From Streptomyces verrucosisporus (GTDB lineage Bacteria; Actinomycetota; Actinomycetes; Streptomycetales; Streptomycetaceae), in assembly GCF_017114865.1 (NCBI RefSeq), contig NZ_JADEYH010000015.1:1-64000 (forward strand): a DNA stretch of 64,000 nucleotides. Reading direction: 5' to 3'. A program made the position numbers and the translations under genes. Below, in pieces: positions 23,980 through 33,004 of the stretch (positions within the stretch are counted from its first letter, which is position 1; each line of letters starts with the position of its first letter). The notes under the pieces are model-generated. The model was not told the DNA's origin, did no database searches, and saw only the letters and a list, made by a program, of their open reading frames with translations.

Positions 23980-26442
23980 ATGGCACAGGGCTCGGTCCAG
24001 GTGACGCACACCAGCTCGTCGCGGTGGCGGCGCCGAACGGGAGACTACGCCACCATCTCCGCAGCCCTCCTCGCCGCCGGTGACGGCGATGTGCTGACCG
24101 TCGCCCCCGGCACCTACCGCGAGAACCTGGTGCTCGAACGCGCCGTCACCCTGCGCGGCCCCGAGCGTTCCGACGGCGGCTCGGTGCGCCTGGCCCCCGC
24201 CGACGGGGTGGCGCTGACCGTACGCGCCGCGGCGGTCGTACGCGATCTCCAGATCGAGGGCCAGGACGCCGCGGCGCCCGCGCTGCTGGTCGAGGACTGC
24301 GTGGCCGAGCTCTCCGGGCTGCGGGTGGTGACGCGGTCGGCCTCCGGCATCGAGGTGCGCTCCGGGGCCCGGCCGACCCTGCGCCGCTGCACGGTGGACA
24401 ACCCGGCCGGGGTGGGCATCGGCGTCGGCGGGGGCGCGGGCGGGCTGTTCGAGGAGTGCGAGGTGGTCGCGGCCGGGCAGTCGGGCATCGCGGTGCACGA
24501 GGGCGCCCATCCCCGGCTGGAGCGCTGCCGGGTCCACCACGCCTCGGGCGCGGGGCTGTCGCTGTCCGGGGAGGGCAGCGCGGTGGACGCCGTGGGCTGC
24601 GAGGTGTACGAGATCAAGGGCGCGGGGGTGCGGGTCGCCTCCCGGGCGGTCGGGAACCTCACCGAGTGCCGGGTGCACCGCACCTCCGCAGACGGCGTCA
24701 CCCTGGACACCGACGCGGTGCTCACCCTCGCCGACTGCGAGATCCACGACATCCCGGAGAACGCGGTCGACCTGCGCTCGCGCTCGGTGCTGACGCTGAC
24801 CCGCTCCGCGGTGCGCCGCTTCGGCCGCAACGGCCTGTCGGTGTGGGATCCGGGCACCCGTGTGGACGCCAACGGGTGCGAGATACAGGAGAGTACGGGC
24901 GACTATCCGGCGGTGTGGGTCAGCGACGGCGCCTCGGCGCTGCTGGACTCCTGCCGGGTCCACGACGTGCCGGACGCACTGTTCGTCCTGGACCGGGGCT
25001 CGCGGGCCGACGTCCTCGACAGCGATCTGGCGCAGGTGCGCAACACGGCGGTGTCGGTGAGCGACGGCGGGACGGTCCAGCTGGACGACTGCCGCATCCG
25101 GGAGGCCGCCACCGGCGCCTGGTTCCGCGACCACGGCAGCGGCGGCACGCTGGCCAACTGCACGATCGACGCCGCCGGTACGGGGGTGATCGTCACCAAG
25201 GGCGCCGATCCGGAGATCGACCGCTGCACCGTGACAGACCCGGCGGAGGCGGGCTTCTACGTCTCCGCCGAGGGGCGCGGCACCTTCTCGAACTGCCGGG
25301 TGACCGGCTCCGGCGGCTACGGCTTCCATGTGATCGACGGCTGCCGCACCACACTGCGCCGCTGCCGCACCGAGCGCTGTGCGCGCGGGGGTTACGAGTT
25401 CGCCGACGGAGGTCCACTCGTGGAGGACTGCACCAGCGACCGGAGTTCCGCGCCGGTCACGTCCGAGCCCGAGCCGCCCGCCTCCCCCGCCGTGCTGACC
25501 GCGGGGCTGCTGGGCGGCATACCCCAGCAGTCGGCCGCCACGGCGCCCCCCGCTCCACCGGCCTCCGCGCCCACGGCCGGTGGGGCCTCCCCCGGCGAGG
25601 CGCCCGGCGGGCCGGCGAAGGAGGCGCGGCCGGCCAAGGAGGTGCTGGGCGAACTCGACGCGCTGATCGGTCTGGAGAGCGTCAAGCGGGAGGTGCGGGC
25701 CCTCATCGACATGATCGAGGTGGGCCGCAGGCGCCGCGAGGCCGGTCTCAAGGCCGCCTCCGCGCGCAGGCATCTGGTGTTCACCGGGTCCCCCGGAACA
25801 GGCAAGACCACGGTCGCCCGGCTCTACGGGGAGATCCTGCACTCCCTCGGGGTGCTGGAGCGCGGTCACCTGGTGGAGGTCTCCCGGGTGGATCTGGTCG
25901 GCGAGCACATCGGCTCGACGGCGATCCGCACCCAGGAGGCGTTCGACCGGGCGCGCGGCGGCGTGCTGTTCATCGACGAGGCGTACGCCCTCTCCCCCGA
26001 GGACTCCGGCCGGGACTTCGGCCGGGAGGCGATCGACACCCTGGTGAAGCTGATGGAGGACCACCGCGACGAGGTGGTCGTCATCGTCGCCGGCTACACA
26101 GCGGAGATGAAGCGCTTCCTGGAGACCAACCCCGGTGTGGCCTCCCGGTTCTCACGGACCATCACCTTCGGCGACTACAGCTCCGAGGAGCTGCTGCGGA
26201 TCGTCGGGCAGCAGGCCGAGGAGCACGAGTACCAGCTCGCCGACGGCACGGCGGACGCGCTACTGGCCTACTTCACCGAGCTCCCCAAGGGGCCGGCGTT
26301 CGGCAACGGCCGCACCGCGCGGCAGACCTTCGAGTCCATGGTCGAGCGGCACGCGGGCCGGGTAGCCCAGCTCGACGACCCGGACACCGACGATCTGACG
26401 CTGCTCCACCCCGGGGATCTGCCGCAGGAGCCGCGGCACTGA
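23980..26442 (+). CDS. right-handed beta-helix protein fused to a CbbX/SpoVK-type AAA ATPase
   Basis: The 820-residue protein has two unlike halves. Residues about 20-480 form a parallel beta-helix of pectate-lyase/NosD type: APGTYRENLVLERAVTLRGP, followed by some twenty rungs of about 23 residues, most with a Cys-x-(V/I) step such as LRRCTVDN and LERCRVHH. A Pro/Ala linker (480-560) leads to a CbbX-like AAA domain with LIGLESVKREVRALIDM, Walker A GSPGTGKTT near 603, Walker B VLFIDEAYAL near 661 and a sensor region ending SRFSRTITF. CbbX/EccA AAA proteins remodel partner complexes. No signal peptide is seen, so the helix is cytosolic. ATG 23980 follows AGGCGG. Function unknown. Confidence 0.9.
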   Translation: MAQGSVQVTHTSSSRWRRRTGDYATISAALLAAGDGDVLTVAPGTYRENLVLERAVTLRGPERSDGGSVRLAPADGVALTVRAAAVVRDLQIEGQDAAAPALLVEDCVAELSGLRVVTRSASGIEVRSGARPTLRRCTVDNPAGVGIGVGGGAGGLFEECEVVAAGQSGIAVHEGAHPRLERCRVHHASGAGLSLSGEGSAVDAVGCEVYEIKGAGVRVASRAVGNLTECRVHRTSADGVTLDTDAVLTLADCEIHDIPENAVDLRSRSVLTLTRSAVRRFGRNGLSVWDPGTRVDANGCEIQESTGDYPAVWVSDGASALLDSCRVHDVPDALFVLDRGSRADVLDSDLAQVRNTAVSVSDGGTVQLDDCRIREAATGAWFRDHGSGGTLANCTIDAAGTGVIVTKGADPEIDRCTVTDPAEAGFYVSAEGRGTFSNCRVTGSGGYGFHVIDGCRTTLRRCRTERCARGGYEFADGGPLVEDCTSDRSSAPVTSEPEPPASPAVLTAGLLGGIPQQSAATAPPAPPASAPTAGGASPGEAPGGPAKEARPAKEVLGELDALIGLESVKREVRALIDMIEVGRRRREAGLKAASARRHLVFTGSPGTGKTTVARLYGEILHSLGVLERGHLVEVSRVDLVGEHIGSTAIRTQEAFDRARGGVLFIDEAYALSPEDSGRDFGREAIDTLVKLMEDHRDEVVVIVAGYTAEMKRFLETNPGVASRFSRTITFGDYSSEELLRIVGQQAEEHEYQLADGTADALLAYFTELPKGPAFGNGRTARQTFESMVERHAGRVAQLDDPDTDDLTLLHPGDLPQEPRH

Positions 26443-26470
26443 CCTCTCCGGCCGGGCCGGGCCTGTACGG

Positions 26471-28948
26471 CTAGGACGCCGCCGGACCGGCTCCGGCGCG
26501 CCGCTCGGGCCCCTGTTCGGGCCGCCGTTCGGCCTGGGCCGGCACGCAGGACGGCTCGCCTCCCTCGGCCAGCCGGTCCAGGCGGTCCAGCAGGGCCGCG
26601 CGCTCGGTGTCGAAGGCGGGGTCGGCCTGGTAGTCGCCGTGGCCCAGGATCGGCGCGGGCAGCGGGTGCTCGGGGGTGCGGCCGTAGTGCAGCGGATCCC
26701 TGAGCGGGCCGCGGTCCACCTCCTGTCCGCCGTCCTCCCCCGGCATCACCGGACCGCCGATCGGATCGGTCAGGCGCCACAGGTTCCGCCAGCAGTCCAC
26801 CTCCTCGCCGAGCGCGCGCATCGGGGCGGGGCCGAAGCAGGCCGGGAACCAGCGCCCGTAGAGCCGCTCCAGCGGGGAGCCGTAGGTGAGCAGGGCGACC
26901 CGGCCGCGGGTGTCGGGGTCGAGCTGCCAGACGGCGGCGGCGGCCAGCACGCTGCCCTGGGAGTGCCCGGAGATCACCAGCCGGCCGCCGGTGCGCGCGG
27001 TCCAGGTGCACATCCGCCAGGTGAGGTCCGGTACCGCGCGCTCGGCGTAGCAGGGCGGTGCGAAGGGGTGGGCGGCACGCGGCCAGAAGGTGCCCACGTC
27101 CCACAGGATGCCGACGGTGCGGCGGGCGGCGGCGTCCCGGTAGGCGCGGCGGCCCATCGCCACCAGCAGCACCACCATGGCGCCCATCAGCCAGGAGCCG
27201 AGTCCCTGGACGGCCTGCGCCAGGGCGGGCAGCGGGCCGGGCCAGGCGGCCGCGGCCGGCCCCGGGGGCAGGCCGGTGCGGGCCGCGCCCGCCAGGGCGC
27301 CGGCGCCCAGCAGCACGGTGGCGACGGTGACGGAGGCGATCAGGGCCGGCGCTAAGTCGGTCAGCCGCGCCCAGGCCACGACGCGGGCGATCCGGCGGCT
27401 GCGGGACTCCAGTTCGCGGGGCTCACCCTCGTAGGAGTCGACGATCCGGGGTGTGAGCCGTCTGCGCGTCCGCCCCGCCCGTACCGCGGCGCCCAGCAGG
27501 AAGACCACAACGACCAGCAGCAGGACGGGGATCGCCGCCGCCTGCCAGCTCAGCAGCACCGGCGGCCCCGCTATGGCGCCGCCGGCCACGCCGGGGGTGC
27601 CGCCCTTGTCCAGCCAGTCCGCCACGCGCTGGGCCACCCCTCCGGTGAGCACTCCGCCGAGCGCGCAGGCCAGTAAGGCGACCGCGGCGCCGCCCAGCCC
27701 GCCCATGGCGCACCGTCCGGCGCACGAGCCCGGGGGCGAGGCCCGGTGCAGGACGTAGGCGGTGACGGCGATGGCGGCGGCCAGCGCGCCCTGGAGGAGG
27801 GCGAGCCAGGCGAACACGCCGGTGCCCGGCAGTTGGGCGGAGGAGGTCCAGCCGGGGCGCGGCCAGGCGGCGTACACGGCGGTCAGCGCCAGCGCGCCCA
27901 GCGCGGCGCCCGGCAGGGCCCTCGAGGCCCACCGGTCGATCCGCTCGTCCGGCTCGGACTCGGTTCGGCCCTTGCGGACCGCGACCAGCACGGTCGCCGC
28001 CCAGCCCGCCGCGAGGACGGCGGCCAGCGCGCGTCCTGAGACCTCCGGCGCCGTGCCGCCGCCGGGGCGCAGGTCGTGGGCGGCGGCCGCGGCCAGCAGG
28101 GCGGTGGCGACGGTGAGCAGCCCGGCCGCGGTGTGGGCGGCGCGCAGCCGGGAGACCAGGCGGCGGCCGTACCAGAAGCCCGGCAGGGAGAGCGCGGGCC
28201 TCTCCCCGCCGGGCAGCGGCCGGGCCGGGCCCGGCGGGCGCGGGGGCGGCGAGGCGGACTCGTAGGCGCTCCAGGTGCGGTGCGACAGCCACCACAGCAG
28301 GGCGGTCAGCGCGGCGGGCACCAGCGCGGCCAGGACCAGGCGGCGCCCGGGCGCCGCCCACCAGCCCTCGGTCAGCGGCCCCAGCCAGGACTTGCCGCGC
28401 GCGCAGCGCTCGGAGGCGGCGCACTGCCAGGCCGCCAGGTCGAGCGCGACCTCGCAGGCCGCGGCGGTGAGCAGCACGGTCAGGGAGAGCGCCAGCAGCC
28501 GCACCAGGACGTCGTAGACCCGCTGGCCGCGGTGGCCGGCGGGAGCGGCCGGTCGCATCCAGTGGGCGAGGTTGGCGATCATGAACGGCAGCAGGAGCAG
28601 CCACAGGGCGCGGGCGCCGTTGCCGGAGGTGAGGTTGGACCAGCAGTACGCCTCGGGGATCGGCCGCTGCCGGGCGCGGTCGGCCGACGGCCCGGTGCGG
28701 GGGTCGGCCGACCGGTCCGCGGTCATGCCGCCGGAGTACCCGTACTCCCCGAAGCGGCTCTCGGCGTCCGCGTCGTCGGTGCGGCGGTGGATGCCGGCGG
28801 TGTCGTCGCCGGTGATCCGCACCGTTCGCGGGTCGCCGAGCATCTCCTGCGGCGTGGTGCCGCCGACTCCGTGCACCAGGAGTTCCAGCGCCGGTTCCCC
28901 CTGGTCGCCACGCTGTCCCGCCGGCGGTGCCGGCCGGTTCTCGGGCAT
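26471..28948 (-). CDS. membrane-embedded alpha/beta hydrolase (lipase-like)
   Basis: The 825-residue protein begins with a hydrolase strand and oxyanion-like loop (LELLVHGVGGTTPQEML at 21-37). A long region with about nine hydrophobic helices follows (120-590), and the hydrolase fold then resumes with the nucleophile elbow GHSQGS at 661-666. Ser663, Asp728 (LTDPIGG) and His770 (LGHGDY) make a plausible triad. It resembles streptomycete proteins annotated as integral membrane lipases. The substrate is unknown; a membrane lipid is likely. Its stop lies 28 bases from the 3' end of the beta-helix/AAA gene in convergent orientation. Confidence 0.75.
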   Translation of the reverse strand: MPENRPAPPAGQRGDQGEPALELLVHGVGGTTPQEMLGDPRTVRITGDDTAGIHRRTDDADAESRFGEYGYSGGMTADRSADPRTGPSADRARQRPIPEAYCWSNLTSGNGARALWLLLLPFMIANLAHWMRPAAPAGHRGQRVYDVLVRLLALSLTVLLTAAACEVALDLAAWQCAASERCARGKSWLGPLTEGWWAAPGRRLVLAALVPAALTALLWWLSHRTWSAYESASPPPRPPGPARPLPGGERPALSLPGFWYGRRLVSRLRAAHTAAGLLTVATALLAAAAAHDLRPGGGTAPEVSGRALAAVLAAGWAATVLVAVRKGRTESEPDERIDRWASRALPGAALGALALTAVYAAWPRPGWTSSAQLPGTGVFAWLALLQGALAAAIAVTAYVLHRASPPGSCAGRCAMGGLGGAAVALLACALGGVLTGGVAQRVADWLDKGGTPGVAGGAIAGPPVLLSWQAAAIPVLLLVVVVFLLGAAVRAGRTRRRLTPRIVDSYEGEPRELESRSRRIARVVAWARLTDLAPALIASVTVATVLLGAGALAGAARTGLPPGPAAAAWPGPLPALAQAVQGLGSWLMGAMVVLLVAMGRRAYRDAAARRTVGILWDVGTFWPRAAHPFAPPCYAERAVPDLTWRMCTWTARTGGRLVISGHSQGSVLAAAAVWQLDPDTRGRVALLTYGSPLERLYGRWFPACFGPAPMRALGEEVDCWRNLWRLTDPIGGPVMPGEDGGQEVDRGPLRDPLHYGRTPEHPLPAPILGHGDYQADPAFDTERAALLDRLDRLAEGGEPSCVPAQAERRPEQGPERRAGAGPAAS

Positions 28949-29193
28949 GCTGCGCTCCCCCGATCCGGTGTGTCCCCGTTTCCCGCGGGAGTACCCCGCG
29001 GCGGCATCCAGGATGGCGGTTGCAGGGCTCCGCGCGCAGCCCGACCGGCCCGCCCGGGCGTCACGATCGTGCTTCGGGACGCGCCGCGGCCGCGTGGAAG
29101 GATGGGACCGAACAGATGCCCGTATCCGCGCACACGGCCGCGCGGGCGATCACGTGCGCGGCCGCCGGTGGACGAGAAGGGACGGACCAGCAG

Positions 29194-30072
29194 GTGGGCG
29201 ACAACCAGAACCTCCTGGCGGAGCAGCGGCGCGCGCTCATCCTGGAGGAGGTCAGGCGCCGCGGCGGGGCGCGGGTCAACGAGCTGACCCGCAGGCTCAA
29301 CGTCTCGGACATGACCGTGCGCCGCGATCTGGACGCGCTGGCGCGGCAGGGCGTGCTGGAGAAGGTGCACGGCGGGGCGGTGCCGGTGTCGGGGGCGAGC
29401 ACGCACGAGCCGGGTTTCGAGGCGAAGTCGTCGCTGGAGCAGCACGCCAAGGAGGACATCGCGCGGGCCGCCGCGGGGATGGCGGCCCCGGGCGGCGCGA
29501 TCGCGCTCTCCGGGGGCACGACGACGTACGCGCTGGCCCGGTGCCTGCTGGACGTGCCGGACCTGACGGTGGTGACCAACTCGCTGCGGGTCGCGGACGT
29601 CTTCCACACCGCGCAGCGCGCGGACGCCTCGCGGGGCGGCCGCCCGGGTGCGGCGACGGTGGTGCTCACCGGCGGGATGCGCACCCCTTCGGACTCCCTG
29701 GTGGGACCGGTGGCGGACGCGGCGATCGGCTCGCTCCACTTCGACGTGCTCTTCCTCGGCGTGCACGGCATATCCGCCGAGGCCGGGCTGTCCACGCCCA
29801 ATCTGGCCGAGGCGGAGACCAACCGCCGTCTGGTGCGTTCCGCGCGGCGGGTGGTGGTCGTCGCCGACCACACCAAGTGGGGGACGGTGGGACTGAGTTC
29901 GTTCGCCTCCCTGGCGGAGGTGGACACACTGGTGACCGACGGCGGCATGCCGGAGCGGACGCGTGCGGAGATCCGCGAGGCGCTGCCGGAGCTGGATCTG
30001 GTGGTGGCGGACGGGGAGCCCGGCGAGTGGGACGGGCGCCACGGGGGGGACCTTCGAAAGGAGCGCCCATGA
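29194..30072 (+). CDS. DeoR/GlpR-family transcriptional regulator
   Basis: The 292-residue protein has an N-terminal DeoR helix-turn-helix (LAEQRRALILEEVRRRGGARVNELTRRLNVSDMTVRRDLDAL), then EKVHGGAV, and a sugar-phosphate-binding C-terminal domain (ALSGGTTTYALA, NSLRVAD, VVVADHTKWG). Such repressors sense phosphorylated sugars. I chose GTG 29194, where the conserved sequence (GDNQNLLAEQRR) begins; ATG 29161-region frames upstream are poorly conserved. It overlaps the following SRPBCC gene by four bases (ATGA), so the two are co-translated. The target sugar operon is not in this window. Confidence 0.85.
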   Translation: MGDNQNLLAEQRRALILEEVRRRGGARVNELTRRLNVSDMTVRRDLDALARQGVLEKVHGGAVPVSGASTHEPGFEAKSSLEQHAKEDIARAAAGMAAPGGAIALSGGTTTYALARCLLDVPDLTVVTNSLRVADVFHTAQRADASRGGRPGAATVVLTGGMRTPSDSLVGPVADAAIGSLHFDVLFLGVHGISAEAGLSTPNLAEAETNRRLVRSARRVVVVADHTKWGTVGLSSFASLAEVDTLVTDGGMPERTRAEIREALPELDLVVADGEPGEWDGRHGGDLRKERP

Positions 30073-30539
30073 CACGCGAACTGGAGCGGGTCGGCGTCGG
30101 CTTCGCCCGCACCGCCCCCGTGCGGCTGGTGTTCACCGCGTGGGCCGCCGCGCCGCCGGAGGCCGTCTACGCCGTGCTGGCCGACACCGAGGGCTGGCCG
30201 CGGTGGTTCAAGGCGGTGACCGGTGCCCGGCCGACCGCGGACGGTCTCGGCCGGAGGATCGCGTTGCGCGGCGGCGGCCGCTTCCTGGAGACGGTCGTGG
30301 CCGCGGAGCCCGCCGGGCGCTACGCCTACCGCGTCGACGCGGCCAATGTACCCGGCGTGCGGGCGATGCTGGAGGAGTGGCTGCTGGCACCGGAGGGCTC
30401 GGGCACCCGGGTCCGGTACACGATGGCGGCCGACGGCACTGCCGTCCTCCGCGCCGCGCTGCGGCTTGCGGGACCGGCTCTCGGGCGCTCCTTCCGCGGC
30501 GCGGTGCGCGGGCTGAACCGGCAGGCCGGCCGCGCGTAG
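30069..30539 (+). CDS. SRPBCC-family (polyketide cyclase/dehydrase-like) protein
   Basis: The 156-residue protein has the START-like fold pattern: FTAWAAAPPEAVYAVLADTEGWPRWFKAV, followed by GRFLETVVAAEPAGRYAYRV and a C-terminal helix (ALGRSFRGAVRGLNRQAG). These proteins bind hydrophobic ligands in a deep cavity; catalysis is uncertain. AAAGGAG at 30057-30063 and the ATGA overlap with the DeoR gene show an operon of two. A link between the two functions is not known. Confidence 0.8.
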   Translation: MTRELERVGVGFARTAPVRLVFTAWAAAPPEAVYAVLADTEGWPRWFKAVTGARPTADGLGRRIALRGGGRFLETVVAAEPAGRYAYRVDAANVPGVRAMLEEWLLAPEGSGTRVRYTMAADGTAVLRAALRLAGPALGRSFRGAVRGLNRQAGRA

Positions 30540-30582
30540 CGCTTGCCGCGCAGCGCTCGCGGGGCGCGTCGCGCGTACCGCA

Positions 30583-30606
30583 GTGCGCGTAGTGCGTTAC
30601 GCGCAC
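30583..30606. terminator. inverted repeat after the DeoR-SRPBCC operon
   Basis: GTGCGCGTA (30583-30591) and TACGCGCAC (30598-30606) form a perfect 9-bp stem with a 6-base loop, 44 bases after the SRPBCC stop. It sits in a run of GCGCGT-like repeats (30541-30620). It probably acts as a terminator. Confidence 0.5.
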
Positions 30607-30748
30607 CCTGGCGCGTCGGACCCGGCGGGTGCAGACTTCATGACAGGGCAGGACAGGACGGACAGGGCAGCACCCGGTGGGGGTGGCGCCGGTGACGGCC
30701 CGGCCGTGGCGGCGGGCCGGCGGTGACGAAGGTGGGAGGCGTTGCGCT

Positions 30749-31108
30749 GTGGCGGAGCCCGAGTTCAGTGCCACCGGGGTGCGGATAGCGCGGTGGCTGC
30801 GGTCCCTCACCCGGGCCGGGCAGATCGTCGTCCGCGACGGGCGGATGGTGCTGATGACCAGTTACGGCCGGGAGATCGACAGCGCGCCGGTCGAGCAGGT
30901 CCGCGTGAGCGAGCCGTGGTACGCCGCGCGCGGACGGGCCCTGGCGGCCGTCAACGGCACCTGGTACGCGCTGCGCCTGAAGGGGCAGACGAGCGACGGC
31001 CTGGTGGCCGCGCTGCGCGGTGCCCGCGCCCGGTCGAGCAGGGCGCCGGGGAGGCCCGGTACCGCAAAGATCGCGGCGGAGCGGCGCCCGGCCCCGGCCG
31101 ACGGCTGA
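30749..31108 (+). CDS. small basic protein of unknown function
   Basis: The 119-residue frame starts at GTG 30749 behind GGGAGG. The N-terminal 90 residues (FSATGVRIARWLRSLTRAGQIVVRDGRMVLMTSYGREIDSAPVEQVRVSEPW) look folded, with an amphipathic helix followed by beta strands; the tail is Arg/Ala/Pro-rich. Similar short proteins are widespread in streptomycetes but I cannot name a family. Typical codon bias, a good ribosome-binding site and a terminator after it support a real gene. Confidence 0.65.
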   Translation: MAEPEFSATGVRIARWLRSLTRAGQIVVRDGRMVLMTSYGREIDSAPVEQVRVSEPWYAARGRALAAVNGTWYALRLKGQTSDGLVAALRGARARSSRAPGRPGTAKIAAERRPAPADG

Positions 31109-31109
31109 G

Positions 31110-31140
31110 GCACCCGGGCCCGCAGGCCGGGCCCGGGTGC
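31110..31140 (+). terminator. 12-bp stem terminator
   Basis: GCACCCGGGCCC (31110-31121) pairs perfectly with 31129-31140 around a 7-base loop, directly behind the stop codon of the small protein gene. Confidence 0.75.
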
Positions 31141-31293
31141 GCTCGCGGGGCGCACCCACTCGGAAAGAGTGACTGATTTGCACCTTTTGCCCATCTGAAT
31201 CACGCTGAAGTCTGTGCCGTAGCGGCAGTCAGTGCGTCTGACGCTCTCTCCTCCGTCGTCCGGACACCCCGACTCTCCCAGGGAGCCGCAGTC

Positions 31294-31743
31294 GTGATCA
31301 GTCACCCCAGCACGTCCGGCCGGCAGCGGACGGTGGAGTTCCAGGCCCTTCCCTCCCGGGCCGGTCAGATCCGCCGCATCGTGTCGGCCCTGCTGCGTTA
31401 CTGGAAGCTGGACCCCCTCGTCGGCCCGGCGGCCGACGGCGTCGCCGAACTGCTGGCGGGAGCCCGCCGACAGGCCGGCGCGGACGAGCGCTGCACCGTG
31501 GAGATCGCGCTGCTGCTGGACCGGCTGACGATCTCCGTGCGCGACCACCCCCCGCGGCTCTCCCCCGCCCACACCGTGGGGGCACTCCCGGCGGGCGGAC
31601 CGCGGCCGGCGCCGGGCGGCCTCGCCGCCGGCGGCGAGGCCGCCCGGATCACCCTGCCCGTACCGGCACCGGCCGCACCGGCCCCGGGGGCGGCTCTCCC
31701 ACCGGACCGCCCGGCCCGGCCCGAACCCCTGCAGCACGCCTGA
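31294..31743 (+). CDS. degenerate HATPase (anti-sigma-kinase-like) protein
   Basis: The 149-residue protein follows the pattern of short streptomycete regulators with a GHKL ATPase domain: FQALPSRAGQIRRIVSALLRYWKLDPLVGPA, GVAELL, CTVEIALLLDRLTISVRDHPPRL. Two ATP-site elements are weak: the N-box Asn (ELLTN-type) reads ELLAG, and the G1 box DxGxG reads DHPPRL. The C-terminal 50 residues are Ala/Pro-rich. It may regulate by protein binding without ATP. The GTG start at 31294 follows AGGGAG; the 5' region (31155-31215) is unusually AT-rich for this DNA, which suggests a regulated promoter. Confidence 0.65.
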   Translation: MISHPSTSGRQRTVEFQALPSRAGQIRRIVSALLRYWKLDPLVGPAADGVAELLAGARRQAGADERCTVEIALLLDRLTISVRDHPPRLSPAHTVGALPAGGPRPAPGGLAAGGEAARITLPVPAPAAPAPGAALPPDRPARPEPLQHA

Positions 31744-31771
31744 CGGGCGCCGGGGCCCCGGAAGACGCGGA

Positions 31772-33004
31772 TCAGCCCCGCGCCACCGTCATGGGGTCGT
31801 CCAGGACCGGCTGCCAGGCCAGTTCGGCGGCGCCCACCAGGCCGCTGTAGTCCAGTTCGCAGGCGAGTACCGGCACCTTGCCGCTGCGCCCCCACAGACT
31901 GCGCTCGGCGATGACGGTCCGCAGCCGCTCGGCGTCCGCCTCCAGCAGCGCGCGGTGCAGCCCGCCGAGGATGATCCGGTCCGGGTCGAGGATGTTGACC
32001 AGACCCGCCAGGCCCAGGCCGAGCCGGTCGACGAGCAGGTGTGCGGCGTCGCGTACGGCCGGGTCGGTGGCGTACTCGGTGCGCAGCAGCTCCAGGGCGC
32101 GCTTGAGCAGGCCGGTCTCCGGACCGGGCTCCCGGCCGGCGGCTTCCAGGAAGGCCAGCGGGTCGGTCTCCACGTCCAGGCAGCCGCGCCCGCCGCAGTG
32201 GCAGGGCCTGCCGTCCGGGTCGACGGTCAGATGGCCGACCTCCAGGGCCAGTCCCGAACTGCCGGTGTGCAGGCGGCCGTCGAGGACGAGCGCGCCGCCG
32301 ACTCCGCGGTGCCCGGTGGCCACGCACAGCAGGTCCCGGGCACCGCGGCCCGCGCCGTGGCGGTGCTCGGCCAGAGCCATGAGGTTGACGTCGTTGGCGG
32401 CGAAACCGGTCGCCGGCGCGTCGGCGGACGGCCCGGTGACACCGGCCCCGGCCAGGCAGCGGGTGAAGATCTCCCGCACCGGCGCCCCCGGGGACCAGGC
32501 CAGGTGCAGCGGGTTGAGGGCGGTGCCCTCCGGCTCGGCGACGGCGGAGGGCACCGCCAGGCCTGCGCCCAGACATCGCCGCCCGGTCTCGCGCAGCAAC
32601 CCGGCCCCGGCGCCGACGACCTCGGTGAGGACCTGAGCCGGATCGGCCTCCACGGTCACGGCGCCGGGCACGGTGGCGACGATCCGGCCGCCGAGCCCGA
32701 CGAGAGCGGCGCGGAACCCGTCCGCGTGCACCTGGGCCGCCAGGACCACCGGGCCCTCGGGATCGACCGACAGCCGGTGGGAGGGACGGCCCTGGGAGCC
32801 GGCGGCGACGGCCGGCCGGGAGTCGACGGTGATCAGTCCGAGCGCCTCCAGTTCCGCGGCCACGGCTCCGGCGGTCGCCCGGGTCACACCGAGCTCCGCG
32901 GTGAGCGCGGCGCGGGTGGGCGCGCGTCCGGTGTGCACGAGTTCCAGCGCCGGGCCGAGGGCGCCGCGGCCTCTCTCCAGCTTTGCAGTACGCGTCGGGG
33001 TCAC
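31772..33004 (-). CDS. ROK-family transcriptional repressor
   Basis: The 410-residue protein has an N-terminal winged helix (HTGRAPTRAALTAELGVTRATAGAVAAELEALGLITV) and a ROK domain with VGGALVLDG, EVGHLTVDPDG and the zinc motif CHCGGRGC. The ROK half is degenerate in the kinase loop (no DxGGT at its start), as in repressors such as NagC/XylR. GTG 33004 begins the conserved part. An 8-bp inverted repeat just upstream (33016-33042) suggests autoregulation. The inducing sugar is unknown. Confidence 0.85.
   Translation of the reverse strand: MTPTRTAKLERGRGALGPALELVHTGRAPTRAALTAELGVTRATAGAVAAELEALGLITVDSRPAVAAGSQGRPSHRLSVDPEGPVVLAAQVHADGFRAALVGLGGRIVATVPGAVTVEADPAQVLTEVVGAGAGLLRETGRRCLGAGLAVPSAVAEPEGTALNPLHLAWSPGAPVREIFTRCLAGAGVTGPSADAPATGFAANDVNLMALAEHRHGAGRGARDLLCVATGHRGVGGALVLDGRLHTGSSGLALEVGHLTVDPDGRPCHCGGRGCLDVETDPLAFLEAAGREPGPETGLLKRALELLRTEYATDPAVRDAAHLLVDRLGLGLAGLVNILDPDRIILGGLHRALLEADAERLRTVIAERSLWGRSGKVPVLACELDYSGLVGAAELAWQPVLDDPMTVARG

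Noticed and set aside
22888..26064. Open minus-strand frame of 1058 codons
   Set aside because: It is antisense to the beta-helix/AAA gene, whose motifs are clear. The frame has no recognisable domain.
30541..30620. GCGCGT-rich run as a CRISPR-like or tandem repeat array
   Set aside because: The units are irregular in length and spacing, with no conserved repeat-spacer pattern. The inverted repeat in it is better read as a terminator.
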